From NCBI RefSeq assembly GCF_000321225.1, contig NW_004451010.1, positions 1,207,863 through 1,271,862 of the forward strand: 64,000 nucleotides of DNA, given 5' to 3'. The DNA comes from Odobenus rosmarus divergens. Its lineage: Eukaryota; Chordata; Mammalia; Carnivora; Odobenidae. Positions 34,601 to 43,879 of this stretch are shown piece by piece (the stretch's first letter is position 1; each line of letters opens with the position of its first letter). Both the position numbers and the translations under genes were made by a program. The notes beneath the pieces were generated by a model, which was given only the letters and a program-made list of their open reading frames with translations, ran no database searches and had not been told where the DNA came from.

Positions 34601-37600
34601 ATGCCGTTTCTGATTCAGTGGGTCTAGGGTAGGGCTGGAAGGTGTGCATGTCCAGCAGTTCCCAAGGGATGCCAAGAACCACTTATACACAGTGACAGAT
34701 GCCGGACACAGACTGCAAAGGTTTGAATCCTGACTCTGCCATGTACTGGCTAGGTAGCCTTGGGCAAGTTTCTGTGACCTCCTTGTGCTGCATTTTCTCA
34801 CCTGCCAAGTGGGGATAATCACAGCCCCCTGGTTGGGGTTGCTGTGAGGATCAAATGAGTTAATACGTACAAAGTGCTTAGGACTGTGTGTGGCCTGGCA
34901 AAACCTGTTAGCTATTATGCTTATTTTCTTCACATTACTTACTCCTGTCTGGAAGTATTGTGTTCAGTTACTTGTTTACTTCCCTGTGTGTCACACTGAG
35001 TAGAACAGAAATTCCCCAAGTCGGGGGCCCATCTTGGTCACCACTTGTATCCTCAGCATCTAAAGAAACACCTGACACATAATGGGTTCTTAACAAGTGT
35101 TTTACATCCAGATAGTATATTTTAATAGGATGTGCGGGAAGGCTAACTGTATTAAGAACAAAAGACCGCAGGCTGATAATTAAAGATCTGTTATTGATGG
35201 CTGTAGTAATTTTTAAAAGAAGGACTTTTAACTTTTTTAAATACTCATGTGAAGGACACTTACCAGGGCCTTTTCTCTCTGTTGTCTTTGCGGAAAGAAT
35301 GTCTGAATACTCTAAATTATTCTAAAAAGCAGTGTAATGGGTTCAGATAAAATTTGAAAATGCTTCTGAAGGATGCAAAAGGACCCGAATCAGTGGAAAG
35401 GCACATCATATTCTTTTGGACAAGAGATTCTACATTACGTATATTCCAATTCTTCCTAAATTAACTTATAAATTTAACACGACCCCCCCCCAAAATTACC
35501 AGTAGGATTTTTACTGGAATTTAACAGTCTGACTCTAAAGAATATATGGAAAAATAAACAAGCAAGAATAGCCAACAAAAATTCCAGAAAAGAGTATTGA
35601 GAAGTGTTTGCCTTAGGCATTAAAATACACAAAAACATCAAAAGGGTAAGAGATGGTTCTTGAATACATACAGTTAATTTGGCAGCTGCTAAAGATGGCA
35701 TTTCAAATCACTGAGAATAAGATTTGCTCTTTTGGTTGGCAAAAATAAAAGATTATTAATTTCCAATGGTGAAGAAGATGTGGAGGTATGTGTAGGTATG
35801 TAAACTGGTGTGATCTTTTTGGAGGGCAATTTCTTAGGATTTCTTTTTAGAACTGTGTATATACCTTCCCCCAACAATTCCATCTCTAGATATTCATTCG
35901 CCTAAAGAATCACTTGCACCTGTGCACAGAGAGGACAGATTACAATCAGAGTGTCCTTATAAATCTTAGACATCTATCCCGTGGTATGCAATGCAGCAGT
36001 TAAGGAGGTAACACTTTTTCCTTCCAGTTCAGAAGAACACTCACTACATGATGATCTTTGATGCCTTTGTTATTCTGATAAGCTTGGCCTCACTAATCCT
36101 GTGCCTTCGATCTGTGATTAGAGGACTTCAGCTTCAGCAGGTAGGGCTTGCTGCTTTCTAGAAATGCTACAGACACTGTGATCGACAGAGAAATTCATGG
36201 TGCCTCCTCTCTTTACCCTAAAGGAATTTGTCGGTTTTTTCCTCCTCCATTATAAGAAGGAAGTTTCTGTTTCTGATCGAATGGAATTCGTCAACGGATG
36301 GTACATTATGATTATTATTAGTGACGTATTGACAGTTATTGGATCAATTCTGAAAATGGAAATTCAAGCGAAGGTAATTTTTTTTCCTATTTATGCCATC
36401 ATCAGTATCAGATTTGCACTAATATTTTTCCAGAATGTGAACATTTGCAGAGTAAATGATTTCTTTCAAACATTGCGTTGAGTAAACTTAAAATCAATAG
36501 CAGTAAGTTTCTTAAATCTCGTCAGGAAATCTCTTACACAGAGTTCTCCAAAGGTGATACATAAGCCTCTGTGTCAGAATCATTTGGGGACGTCATCTTG
36601 ACCTATCAGCAGATTTTAACCCTGCAAGCACTGCCTCTTTGTTGATGCGCTTCTTCACTGGGCTATCACTTACCTGGTTTCCATCCTAAATCACAAGCTG
36701 GTCTTCTGATATCCTTTGCTGGATCCTTCTTATCTCTCTAACCGACTAAAGTGACAATGCCTGAAGGTGCAGGGCTTGGACATTTGCTCTTTTCTGCCAC
36801 TGTCTTGGTGATCTCACACTGTCCCATGGCTTTAAATAGTAACTCTCTGCCAATGATTTCAAAATCTATATCTCCAGCTTGGAACTCTTCTCTGAACTCT
36901 AGTCTCAAATATCCAACTGTTGATTTCGCATTTTCATTTGGATGTCTACTTGGTCTTTCAAACTTAACATACCTAAAACAGAACTCCCCAGTCCAAACCT
37001 GCTTCTCCTTTCTGACTTCAGTTAATGGCAGCTCTTCTCAGTTGCTCAAGACAAAAGCTATAGATGCATCCTTGACTCTTCTCATTCACTAATCCTCTCT
37101 CCCCTCCATCTAATCCAAGAGGAAATGCTATCCATCTACCTTCAAAAACCACCTCATCGCCTCCGCCATGACCAGGCTGGTCCCAGCCACCATCAGCTGT
37201 CACCTGTATTATTGCAATAGACTTCTCACTCTTCTGACAGTCTGCTCTTAATCATAGCAACCCAAATGGGATCATATCACTCCTGTTCAGAGCTTTCCAA
37301 TCTCCCCAGCCCATCAGACTAAAATGCAAAGTTGTTAAATTACCCACGAGGCCCTAAACTGCCTACTCCCTTACCTCTGTGACTCCATGCTCTCCACCAT
37401 TGCTCACTCCCTCTGGCTTGACTCCCTCTCACTCCTGTTCAGAGCTTTCCAATCTCCCCAGCCTATCAGACTAAAATGCAAAGTTGTTAAATTACCCACG
37501 AGGCCCTAAACTGCCTACTCCCTTACCTCTGTGACTCCATGCTCTCCACCATTGCTCACTCCCTCCGGCTTGACTCCCAGGCATCCTCCTGCTGTGGGGC

Positions 37601-40600
37601 CTTTGCACGTGCTTGTCTCTGTGCCTGAAACACTTCTCTCCTAGATTTTTGCTTGGCTTGCTCCCTCACTGCCCTCAGGTCTTTGTTCAAATACCACCTT
37701 TTTAGTGAGACCTTCCTGATCACCCCACTTAAAAGGCAACCCGGATAGCCATTCTTTCTCCCCTCCCCCGAATTTTCTCCTCAGCACTTACCATCAGTAC
37801 TGAGAGTTTTGTTAATTTATTTCTGTTATCTCTCCCCCATACACACCAGAAAGCAAGCTTCATGAGGGAAGGACATTTTGTCTCTTTGTTCACTTCTTTG
37901 TTCTTAGCACCTAGAACAGTGCCTGATTCATATCAACCCCAAAAATATTTTTTTGCCTAAATGAATTTCTGCTAAATAATCTGTTTTTTCTCCCCACACT
38001 GTTTCAGAGTCTAACAAGTTATGATGTCTGTAGCATACTTCTTGGGACTTCCACCATGCTTGTGTGGCTTGGAGTCATTCGGTACCTCGGCTTCTTTCAG
38101 AAGTACAATGTAAGGATTCCATGGATCTCCACGCTGCTGGTATTTCTATCTTTCTGAGTTAGTGCACTGCTTTGGCTGAGGGACGAGTGGATTCTAATGG
38201 CTTCTCTTCCTTTCCCAGCTCCTTATTCTGACCCTGCAGGCAGCGCTGCCCAATGTCATCAGGTTCTGTTGCTGTGCTGCTATGATTTACTTAGGCTATT
38301 GCTTCTGTGGATGGATCGTGCTGGGCCCATACCATGATAAGGTACCAATAAACAACTCTTTCCTGTTACCGTGAAGCTCCTAAAATAGTGCCAGTGGCTC
38401 GTTATCCTTTTAAAATGGGCTCCTTCCATTTTGTGACTCAGCCTGAAAATGTTGAAGGTAGACTATATCTAGTGTCATGTTTATAAACTGGCACGGTGTG
38501 ACCAACTTGAGAGAATGATTGATTCACTCAACTACTTCACCTCCTTTTGTGGAATATATCAGATAATTACATCTTTTTTTTTTTTTAACTACATATGAGG
38601 TCAAGATTAGTCTGTTTGACTCATCAATATATATTAGAGTAAGCTATTTAGGCAAGACTTTTGGAAGTGTGACTTTATTAAAACAATAGTATAGGGACAA
38701 ACTTGAAGAAATATTTGAAAATTTTGTTACCAGAGTTATTGTCTTGATTATAATGCCATGACCCTAAATGGAATGAGCTTTAAGATGAGAAGTATGAGCA
38801 TGCACGGTTAGGACTTGGGTATCACTACAGAAGTGTTTCTAGGATCTCTTTCTATGTAAGTAAAGGGGACGGTAAGACTTGATTCAGAAAAGCACTGAAA
38901 GTGCAGACCAGCCCCTTCTGCTTCAGTTCAGGCTGTCCCATTAAGAGGAGCATCAAGAAGGAGCTGCTTATTCCCATGCATTATACAGGTTGTGTATATC
39001 ATATAGCAAATGCTTGTAGTTTTGTCAGGTTAACTACATAGTTTGTAGGAATAACTTGGGATATCTGGTCCCATTATTTTTAATATGCTGTCACGCTTGT
39101 GTTCTCTCTTGCTCTCTCTCTCTCTGACAAATAAATAAACAAAATCTTAAAAAAAAATGCCATCATAAACAAAATCTCCACTGGGAAGTAACATGGAATA
39201 AAGTGGACTTTTTTATTTCCTTTTTCCAGTTCCGTTCTCTGAACGTGGTCTCTGAGTGCCTTTTCTCTCTGATAAATGGAGATGATATGTTTGCCACGTT
39301 TGCAAAAATGCAACGAAAAAGTTACTTGGTCTGGCTGTTTAGCAGAATTTACCTCTACTCATTCATCAGCCTCTTTATATATATGATTTTAAGTCTTTTC
39401 ATTGCACTGATCACTGATACATATGAAACAATTAAGGTAGGTTCATCAAGAGCCGTAAGTAGCAACATTTTTCCAGAACTTGTAGAATGGCAGTAAAATA
39501 TGGTACCTAAGAGAGAGGAGAACTGATAGAATGTCAGTTTTTTCAGGGTAGAAAAGAAAGACTTCAATTTTAGATACTGAGACACAGAAATGAAGAATTA
39601 GAATTTGGAGAATGTTGAAAGTTTTATCTCTAAGTAAGCTTTTGCAAACAAGCTTTCTAAACTTTTATTAGAATTATAAGATCCTGACTCAGGAAAGCAC
39701 GTGACTGTTGATCTCAGGGTCATGAGTTCAAGCCCGCGTTGGGTATAGAGATTATTTAAATAAATAAAAAAGACTTCTAAAAATCAGTAGGCTTTGATTG
39801 AGCAAAACATATGGCGTTTCAAAATTTTATGGGGAATTTTTAAAATCCAATTTTCATAAAGAAAAATTGACTTTAGTTTGGAGTGTGCTGTGACTGAACC
39901 CATACTCTTTGCAAGGCCCTGCCTGGGACCATCCCAGAGGCGTGGTCTCCAGAAGAATGAAGGGATTGATATATCAAATACTAGCCATGTATGCTTTATA
40001 CATGTCAGAAATATGATTTGAAAAGCTGTTATTTATATTGTCACTCACATGGGATAGTTTAAAAATCAGTCTGAGCCCTTTGAAATAATGGAAAAGCAGA
40101 GTAAATATCCATATATATTTAAATTTCTAATAACTTTATACTATTAGGTATACCATTGACATAGACACTTCCACTTGGGGACCTTCTGGGTATGAGAGGG
40201 GTAATGAAACATGATGTCATACAAATAGTCCCAGGGATTAAGCAAAGGTTAGCAGGAGTTGATGGGTTATGAGTTGATAATTATGAATAACTTGCTTATG
40301 AAGCCTGGGCCATGATTTTATTTTTACTGAATCAGATTTCAAGAACTGACTGTCCTCAATACTTGCTTGGCAGATGTGTGCTCAGAGTCACCACGGCCAC
40401 TGGGAAAGAGTGTAGTTGTACTTATCCAAATCCCTCCCCACTGTGCTCTAAAAATTCACTGCCTTTAGCTTTGCATGCAGAGAATTGTATGTTATTTAAG
40501 GGTGATATCCAGGGTCTCAAAGAGTAGTAATATGAGTTGACAACTCTTGATGATACAAGTCTAAGACTCACAGTTTAGATGTTTACCTCTTTCCATGAGC

Positions 40601-41172
40601 TCACAGCACCTGTCAGGTAGGCAAGTGATGGCTGATCCTGTCTGGTCAGGGCACGTTCTAGAGATCTTAGACCCCAAACTGATGTTAATACAAGGCCCTT
40701 AAATAAACCTGTCTGAAAGGGAGACTCCATAACGTTGTGCAGGCTGGACTCTCCCTGGAAAGACAGCTCAGACTCAGATTCAACATGCCCATTTTGGGTT
40801 GAACTAGACCCACAAAAGAGCCAATGAGGACAATGCAGAATTCTAGACTCGCTTTTCCTTAGCTAGACTTAAGAATAGCTCTAAAGGCTACATCTACCTG
40901 GAAATACTTGGAAGTGACTGAACTATCCCTCTAGAAAGATCCCCTTCCCTTGACAAATGATCAATTTTGAATTTGGAATAAAGCTGTTTTCAAGGGACTT
41001 ATTCATGAGAGCTTTTTTTTCTTATTCTTCTGTGTAGCATTACCAACAAGATGGCTTTCCAGAGACTGAACTTCGTACATTTATATCAGAATGCAAAGAT
41101 CTACCCAATTCTGGAAAATACAGATTAAAAGACTACACACCAGTATCTATATTCTGCTGTTGTAAAAAGTAG
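20237..41172 (+). CDS. MCOLN3: MCOLN3: mucolipin-3 (TRPML3) cation channel, complete coding region in 12 exons
   Basis: TRPML3 is a six-helix, inwardly rectifying cation channel (Ca2+, Na+, K+) of early and late endosomes, autophagosomes and plasma membrane, activated by PI(3,5)P2 and inhibited by luminal acid. Joining 20237-20464, 23574-23741, 26166-26319, 27637-27721, 27803-27899, 33011-33110, 36028-36140, 36224-36373, 38008-38109, 38219-38341, 39230-39436 and 41038-41172 gives 1662 bp, 553 residues plus stop, equal to human TRPML3. Every junction has AG/GT ends and phases close. Seen in the protein: basic N-terminus before S1, luminal polycystin-mucolipin domain with H252, H273 and H283 (pH-sensing histidines in human TRPML3), pore motif NGDD at 456-459, and a CCC cluster before the terminal KK. 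I362 and A419, mutated in varitint-waddler mice, are wild type. The ATG at 20237 is chosen because it follows the acceptor and matches the family start. No frameshift or stop is present. MCOLN2 is the alternative, but residue-level match is to MCOLN3. Confidence 0.97.
21378..21468 (-). repeat. Short tRNA-related SINE (older CAN-SINE type)
   Basis: Inverted copy without the CT-rich body: aagattttatttttaagtaa at the tail, ctgagccagccaggctcc at the head. Confidence 0.75.
21497..21700 (-). repeat. CAN-SINE
   Basis: Inverted copy from ttagatttatttatttattt to gagccacccaggtctcccc. Confidence 0.92.
22582..22660 (+). repeat. (GT)n followed by (GA)-rich microsatellite
   Basis: About 38 bp of GT with one AT interruption, then a purine-rich GA/GCAAGA stretch. 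Confidence 0.95.
22990..23310 (+). repeat. L2 LINE fragment
   Basis: Worn L2 wording such as ttgccatttaagcccctgca and ttgctgttccttcagttgga, about 260 bp before MCOLN3 coding exon 2. Confidence 0.55.
23574..23741 (+). CDS. MCOLN3: MCOLN3 coding exon 2 (residues 77-132)
   Basis: Completes S1 ([12 protein letters not shown]) and enters the luminal domain. D108, D111 and D112 form the acidic luminal loop that faces permeating cations in mucolipins. Acceptor cttcttttaag at 23573, donor ccag|gtaaat, phase 0 at both ends. Confidence 0.95.
25235..25447 (-). repeat. CAN-SINE whose head is tandemly duplicated
   Basis: Inverted copy ending ccacccaggcgccccc. Its last bases plus flank are repeated immediately afterwards (next entry). 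Confidence 0.93.
25421..25548 (+). repeat. Perfect 64-bp tandem duplication
   Basis: Copies at 25421-25484 and 25485-25548, no mismatch seen. Each unit holds 27 bp of SINE head and 37 bp of flank, so the event came after SINE insertion. Confidence 0.95.
26166..26319 (+). CDS. MCOLN3: MCOLN3 coding exon 3 (residues 133-183)
   Basis: Part of the luminal polycystin-mucolipin domain. N138 (N-T-S) is a glycosylation sequon at the position used in human TRPML3, and N172 (N-D-T) is a second. C159 is the expected luminal cysteine. Residue 169 is cysteine (codon TGT), where I recall tyrosine in human. Acceptor tttgaag, donor actg|gtgagg; ends in phase 1. Confidence 0.95.
26320..27636 (+). other. MCOLN3: MCOLN3 intron between coding exons 3 and 4
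   Basis: A minus-strand MIR lies at about 26450-26690 (tatggctcagagagttaagt) and a SINE at 26905-27030. The rest is AT-rich with nothing recognised. Confidence 0.65.
26905..27030 (-). repeat. Older short CAN-SINE variant
   Basis: Inverted copy without CT body: aagtaatctccatgcccaga to accacccaggtgccct. Confidence 0.8.
27637..27721 (+). CDS. MCOLN3: MCOLN3 coding exon 4 (residues 184-212)
   Basis: Short luminal-domain exon: [14 protein letters not shown] followed by a sequon at N205 (N-L-T). Acceptor ctatggcag, donor atag|gtgagg; phase 1 in, phase 2 out. The intron after it is only 81 bp. Confidence 0.95.
27803..27899 (+). CDS. MCOLN3: MCOLN3 coding exon 5 (residues 212-244)
   Basis: Luminal domain strand-rich part, with [11 protein letters not shown] at its end including C238. 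Acceptor gtttcctag, donor gact|gtaagc. Phase 2 in, 0 out. Confidence 0.95.
28840..29200 (+). repeat. L2 LINE 3' fragment
   Basis: ctcaaggctcagctcaactg and the end region with gactgaaagctccttgaagg, gcaggaatcattttatt. Confidence 0.65.
29410..29624 (-). repeat. CAN-SINE with 11-bp target-site duplication
   Basis: Flanked by agggtagttta at 29399-29409 and 29625-29635. Confidence 0.94.
29980..31670 (-). repeat. Antisense L1M (ORF2 region) interrupted by a CAN-SINE
   Basis: Reads as inverted L1 ORF2: actccagctttcttttaatt, ggtatatctttttccatcct, ggtttcactgggtatagact, ttaaagatgttgttgctctt. Many stops; a dead copy. Outer limits approximate. Confidence 0.75.
30885..31085 (-). repeat. CAN-SINE inserted into the L1M
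   Basis: Flanked by tccatcttcattttta at 30869-30884 and 31086-31101 (16 bp), L1 sequence continuing on both sides. Confidence 0.95.
32042..32226 (-). repeat. CAN-SINE
   Basis: Inverted copy with shortened tail, from a GA-rich body to gccacccaggcacccc. Confidence 0.92.
33011..33110 (+). CDS. MCOLN3: MCOLN3 coding exon 6 (residues 245-277)
   Basis: Final luminal-domain segment ([16 protein letters not shown], then [12 protein letters not shown]). Holds H252 and H273, two of three histidines tied to acid inhibition of TRPML3, and C269. Acceptor ttcttcacag, donor tcaa|gtaagt; ends phase 1. Confidence 0.95.
33755..33915 (+). repeat. MER5-type DNA transposon relic
   Basis: Pattern ggttcttggattctggtgag, cataagaatcacc, agtccgcaggtctggggtga, acttggaaaatcattgctt. 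Confidence 0.65.
34550..34685 (+). repeat. MER5-type DNA transposon relic
   Basis: agtggttctcgaacttctgt, tttctgattcagtgggtcta, and gatgccaagaaccac. Confidence 0.7.
34690..34925 (+). repeat. MIR element, long copy
   Basis: aggtttgaatcctgactctg, ggtagccttgggcaagtttc, tgtgaggatcaaatgagtta, acaaagtgcttagg. Confidence 0.85.
35395..36010 (+). repeat. L1 3' fragment adjoining MCOLN3 coding exon 7
   Basis: Diverged L1 ORF2 end and 3' UTR: caagaatagccaacaaaaat, gatgtggaggtatgtgtagg, caattccatctctagatatt, and caatgcagcagttaagg as the last recognisable L1 phrase, 18 bp before the exon. Confidence 0.6.
36028..36140 (+). CDS. MCOLN3: MCOLN3 coding exon 7 (residues 278-315)
   Basis: Encodes H283 and the S2 helix ([19 protein letters not shown]) with the following cytosolic basic turn. 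Acceptor tttttccttccag, donor gcag|gtaggg. The sequence just before the pyrimidine tract looks L1-derived (see findings). Confidence 0.95.
36224..36373 (+). CDS. MCOLN3: MCOLN3 coding exon 8 (residues 316-365)
   Basis: Cytosolic S2-S3 linker ([17 protein letters not shown]) and the S3 helix ([19 protein letters not shown]). I362 is the residue altered in the varitint-waddler-J allele and is intact. Only an 83-bp intron separates it from the preceding exon. Acceptor ccctaaag, donor gaag|gtaatt. Confidence 0.95.
36374..38007 (+). other. MCOLN3: MCOLN3 intron between coding exons 8 and 9
   Basis: Mostly an L2 copy (next entry); a short MER5-like piece lies at about 36540-36605. Confidence 0.7.
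36740..37960 (+). repeat. Long L2 LINE copy with a 152-bp internal tandem duplication
   Basis: L2 wording from aaatatccaactgttgattt through ttgcaatagacttctcactc and cctttgcacgtgcttgtctc to cacctagaacagtgcctgat. The duplication is at 37277-37428 and 37429-37578 with two substitutions seen. Confidence 0.85.
38008..38109 (+). CDS. MCOLN3: MCOLN3 coding exon 9 (residues 366-399)
   Basis: S4 helix and S4-S5 linker: [20 protein letters not shown] then [11 protein letters not shown]. Acceptor ctgtttcag, donor caat|gtaagg, phase 0 both sides. Confidence 0.95.
38219..38341 (+). CDS. MCOLN3: MCOLN3 coding exon 10 (residues 400-440)
   Basis: S5 helix ([20 protein letters not shown]) and the turn into the pore ([10 protein letters not shown]). 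A419, changed to proline in varitint-waddler mice, is alanine here. Acceptor ctttcccag, donor taag|gtacca; intron before it is 109 bp. Confidence 0.95.
38342..39229 (+). other. MCOLN3: MCOLN3 intron between coding exons 10 and 11
   Basis: AT-rich; only the truncated SINE at 39094-39157 is recognised. Confidence 0.65.
39094..39157 (+). repeat. 5'-truncated CAN-SINE (body end and tail)
   Basis: gcttgtgttctctcttgctc, CT-rich end, aaataaataaacaaaatctt and A-run, 72 bp before exon 39230. Confidence 0.85.
39230..39436 (+). CDS. MCOLN3: MCOLN3 coding exon 11 (residues 441-509): pore and S6
   Basis: Contains pore helix and selectivity filter ([19 protein letters not shown] at 456-459) and S6 ([18 protein letters not shown], then [11 protein letters not shown]). 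Acceptor tttttccag, donor ttaag|gtaggt. Confidence 0.96.
39437..41037 (+). other. MCOLN3: MCOLN3 last intron
   Basis: A worn forward short SINE at about 39680-39770 (gtgactgttgatctcagggt, gagttcaagcccgcgttggg). No other element or exon recognised. Confidence 0.6.
41038..41172 (+). CDS. MCOLN3: MCOLN3 last coding exon (residues 510-553 and stop)
   Basis: Cytosolic C-terminal tail: [20 protein letters not shown], then FCCCKK and TAG at 41170-41172. The terminal cysteine cluster is the conserved palmitoylation-type motif of mucolipins. The acidic segment before it reads KDYTPVS, less acidic than in human TRPML3 as I recall it. Acceptor ttctgtgtag. Confidence 0.95.
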   Translation, partial: HYQQDGFPETELRTFISECKDLPNSGKYRLKDYTPVSIFCCCKK

Positions 41173-42225
41173 CTATCAGGCTAATCTGTGCCCTGGAGGG
41201 AAATATAATGTGTAGCTGACTTGGGAAACTATATGGATATTTTCAGATCAGGTGTGGTATGTTTAAAGACTATTTCTTTGAGCAAACTGATAGCTATAAT
41301 TCATCAAGAACTATTTATATTTTTAAAAGCAGTATTTAATGTCTTTTGCAGCTTTATGTTGGGTTTATTTTAAACTAACTTTGAGGAGAGAAGCTATTGA
41401 ATTCTTGTTATTTCTTGTTTATTTTGCCATAGCTTTAGAATGTGTTCTCCATCCCTCTCTTTAGCTCTTAGCTTCCAGCTCTTCTGACTGGGCTGATTAT
41501 ATCATCAGTGGAGAAAAACGCCTGGTCTGACTTAACACAACTCACTAACCCTGGTCTTAACCACTCTCTGGGGTACATCCCTGAGAGAGAGGGTTTGTGG
41601 TTGCTGTATATCAATAATCACTGCATTTTAAAATCTTCTCTTAAAGCGCAGAATAAGAAAGAGACAACTGTCACCAGCTAACAGTCTCAATTTTTGTTCC
41701 GAAGGACAACTGTTTTATGATGCTGCTTTTAGTTCTGGAAAGAATCAGGTTTTTTTTATTATTCATGTATAAGTTTTCTCTCCTTCAGTGTTAAAGTACG
41801 TAGTTGAAAGTATCCTATACATATATAGAAATTAAAGTGTGTACCAAATGCATATTCAGTCCTGCAAGGATTAGTGTAGTGCTTGCATGGCCTTGCGCAA
41901 AGTGTGTGATGTACTCTGCCCTTCACAGGCACATTCAGTCTCATGGAAGAGAGTGTTTTAGGGTCAAGAACTGTGGTTTCAGGTTTCAGGGGGAGAGGTT
42001 CTAAAACTCACATTAAACATATTTTGAAAAACAATTATGCTTAAAACGTAAAAATAAGTAGGAAATGTATGCCTTAAATAGACACAGAAACAAAGTCTCC
42101 ACTCCTTGGATACTGCTGATTGGAATTTCAGGGATTTTTACAACGTGTATCTTTGTTTTGAGTGTTATTTATTCAAGTAGAAATGAATTCAATGATACGC
42201 AATAAAGGTTTTCTCAAAGCAGCTG
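41173..42225 (+). other. MCOLN3: MCOLN3 3' UTR
   Basis: About 1.05 kb from the stop codon to the region after the first good poly(A) signal; AT-rich, no recognisable repeat. End position is inferred from the signal at 42201 and the T/GT-rich stretch at about 42222-42242. Later AATAAA hexamers near 42748 and 42978 fall inside a MIR copy and are less likely ends. Confidence 0.7.
42201..42206 (+). terminator. MCOLN3: MCOLN3 polyadenylation signal AATAAA
   Basis: Canonical hexamer about 1 kb after the stop, followed 16-35 bases later by a T-rich/GT-rich element (gctgtttttg and a long T run), the normal layout of a cleavage site. Confidence 0.75.
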
Positions 42226-43879
42226 TTTTTGTTTTTTTTTTGTAAAGGAAACCTATTTGTTAATTTGTAATTTTGTTTTAAGGGTTAAATGAATATAGCC
42301 TTGAGACTCTGAAGTCTTACTCTTTAACATAATGACAATCCTAATAACACTCCAGGTGTTGAAATGTGAGGTTTTACAATGAATATAAGCTATTCTTGCA
42401 GAACTTATGGCTTTTAAAAAATGGAAAATCTAAGTCTCTGGATCCCCTGGTGTTTCATTTGCACATTGAAATTTGAGATACTTGGAGTTTCCCATTGCAA
42501 CTATTTCTCCCTCTACAGTGTTTGATAAGAATTTCTTACTGTTTATTTTTAAAATAATACCTTTATAAAAATTAAAAACAATACCTTTTTACCTATCAAT
42601 AATGTATGTACCACCAATTACAGCTATTTATGTACATATATCTCTTCTCCACTTTGTGAAACTAAGGAAACTTCTCCAGATCAGGAAAGCAATTCAAGGG
42701 CAGTAACTTGTTAATTAAGTCTCTGTCAGTGTAGCAGTGTGGTGAGAATAAAGACCTGAATAGAAATCTTGGATCTACTACAAATTGTGTGGGTGACCTC
42801 AGGGCAGTAACTTAAACCTCTCTGAACCCATTTTCTTAATTTCAAAAGGAGATGACAGTACACAGAGTGCTGAGTGTTCAATGAGATAACATGTAAATCA
42901 AGCTTCGTACCTAGTGGGCACTCAGGGTTACTCCTGGCCCCTTGAAGCACACAGCCCTTGCAGATGGTAAATGTTCTGAATAAATGCACTGTTAACAATG
43001 AATTTTCTTTTTAACTACCCACTCATAAGTTTTTCAGTAGAATAACTCATGAGTTATTCAGTAAAAATACTGAAGTTTTTAGAAAACACCCATGATGAGT
43101 AGTTGGCGGATACAAAAGGAAGTTATCCCAGTTTACAGTCCCCTTCTAAAGGGATCGTTGTCCCTAGTGGAGTCCTAGCATTTTGAGGTTAATAAGGTAG
43201 TTCTTCCTGGTGGCTTTTCTTTGAATTAAAAAAGGCTTGAAAATTCCTTAGCGTAAAAACTGTGTGTATACATATAGTATATATATGATATGTAATATAT
43301 GTGTACATATTTACACAATAAGCATAATATGTCTTACTTTCCATATACTTCCCCCAACACTTTCCAGTCAAGCCACAGTCTGTCTTTTCCACGGAGTCCA
43401 CATCCTCTCCACAAGAACAGCACTGTACCGCTTCCTCTCCTCTTCTAAAAAGGAACCTAACCAAACCACCCTTGCGCCCACCTGTGGGGACGGTACTACG
43501 CAGACGGGATCTTCCAAGCCTGTGTGTACCCAGTGGGCACCTCTGATGAAAGGGACTCTAAAATGCATTTTTGCCTTAAAAGTGACTTTCAAAAGAGGGT
43601 CAACTATGTATATCTATTTACATCATTTTGTCCAATTACGTTTACCTGCAGACGCATATTAAAATAATTACCTGGCAGAATAGTCTGGCCTAGCTAACCC
43701 CAGAAACCTTTTAAACACTTGCTGATCCAGATCGCCTGGAACTCAGCACTTCGCTGCTGCCGCTACCACCGGAAAAGAAGGAATAGGACTCCCCGGAAAA
43801 GGGGCTGTCGGCCGGGCCCAAACTGCCAAGTCAGCATCACCCGCAGCTGAACATGACATTGGGGCATGTGCCCGAGACC
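42226..43879. other. MCOLN3-MCOLN2 intergenic spacer
   Basis: Holds a plus-strand MIR (42725-42990), a perfect 20-bp palindrome (43040-43059) and a TA-rich patch (43262-43320). The short distance fits independent promoters for the two genes. Confidence 0.65.
43040..43059. repeat. Perfect 20-bp palindrome
   Basis: gaataactcatgagttattc, within a wider area where ttcagta and tactgaa also mirror each other; possibly the core of a small palindromic transposon relic. Confidence 0.85.

Larger units (their letters stand above)
33111..36027 (+). other. MCOLN3: MCOLN3 intron between coding exons 6 and 7
   Basis: Carries MIR (33385-33590 minus; 34690-34925 plus), two MER5-type elements (33755-33915, 34550-34685), an L2 end (34970-35110) and an L1 fragment reaching almost to the next exon. 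Confidence 0.7.
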
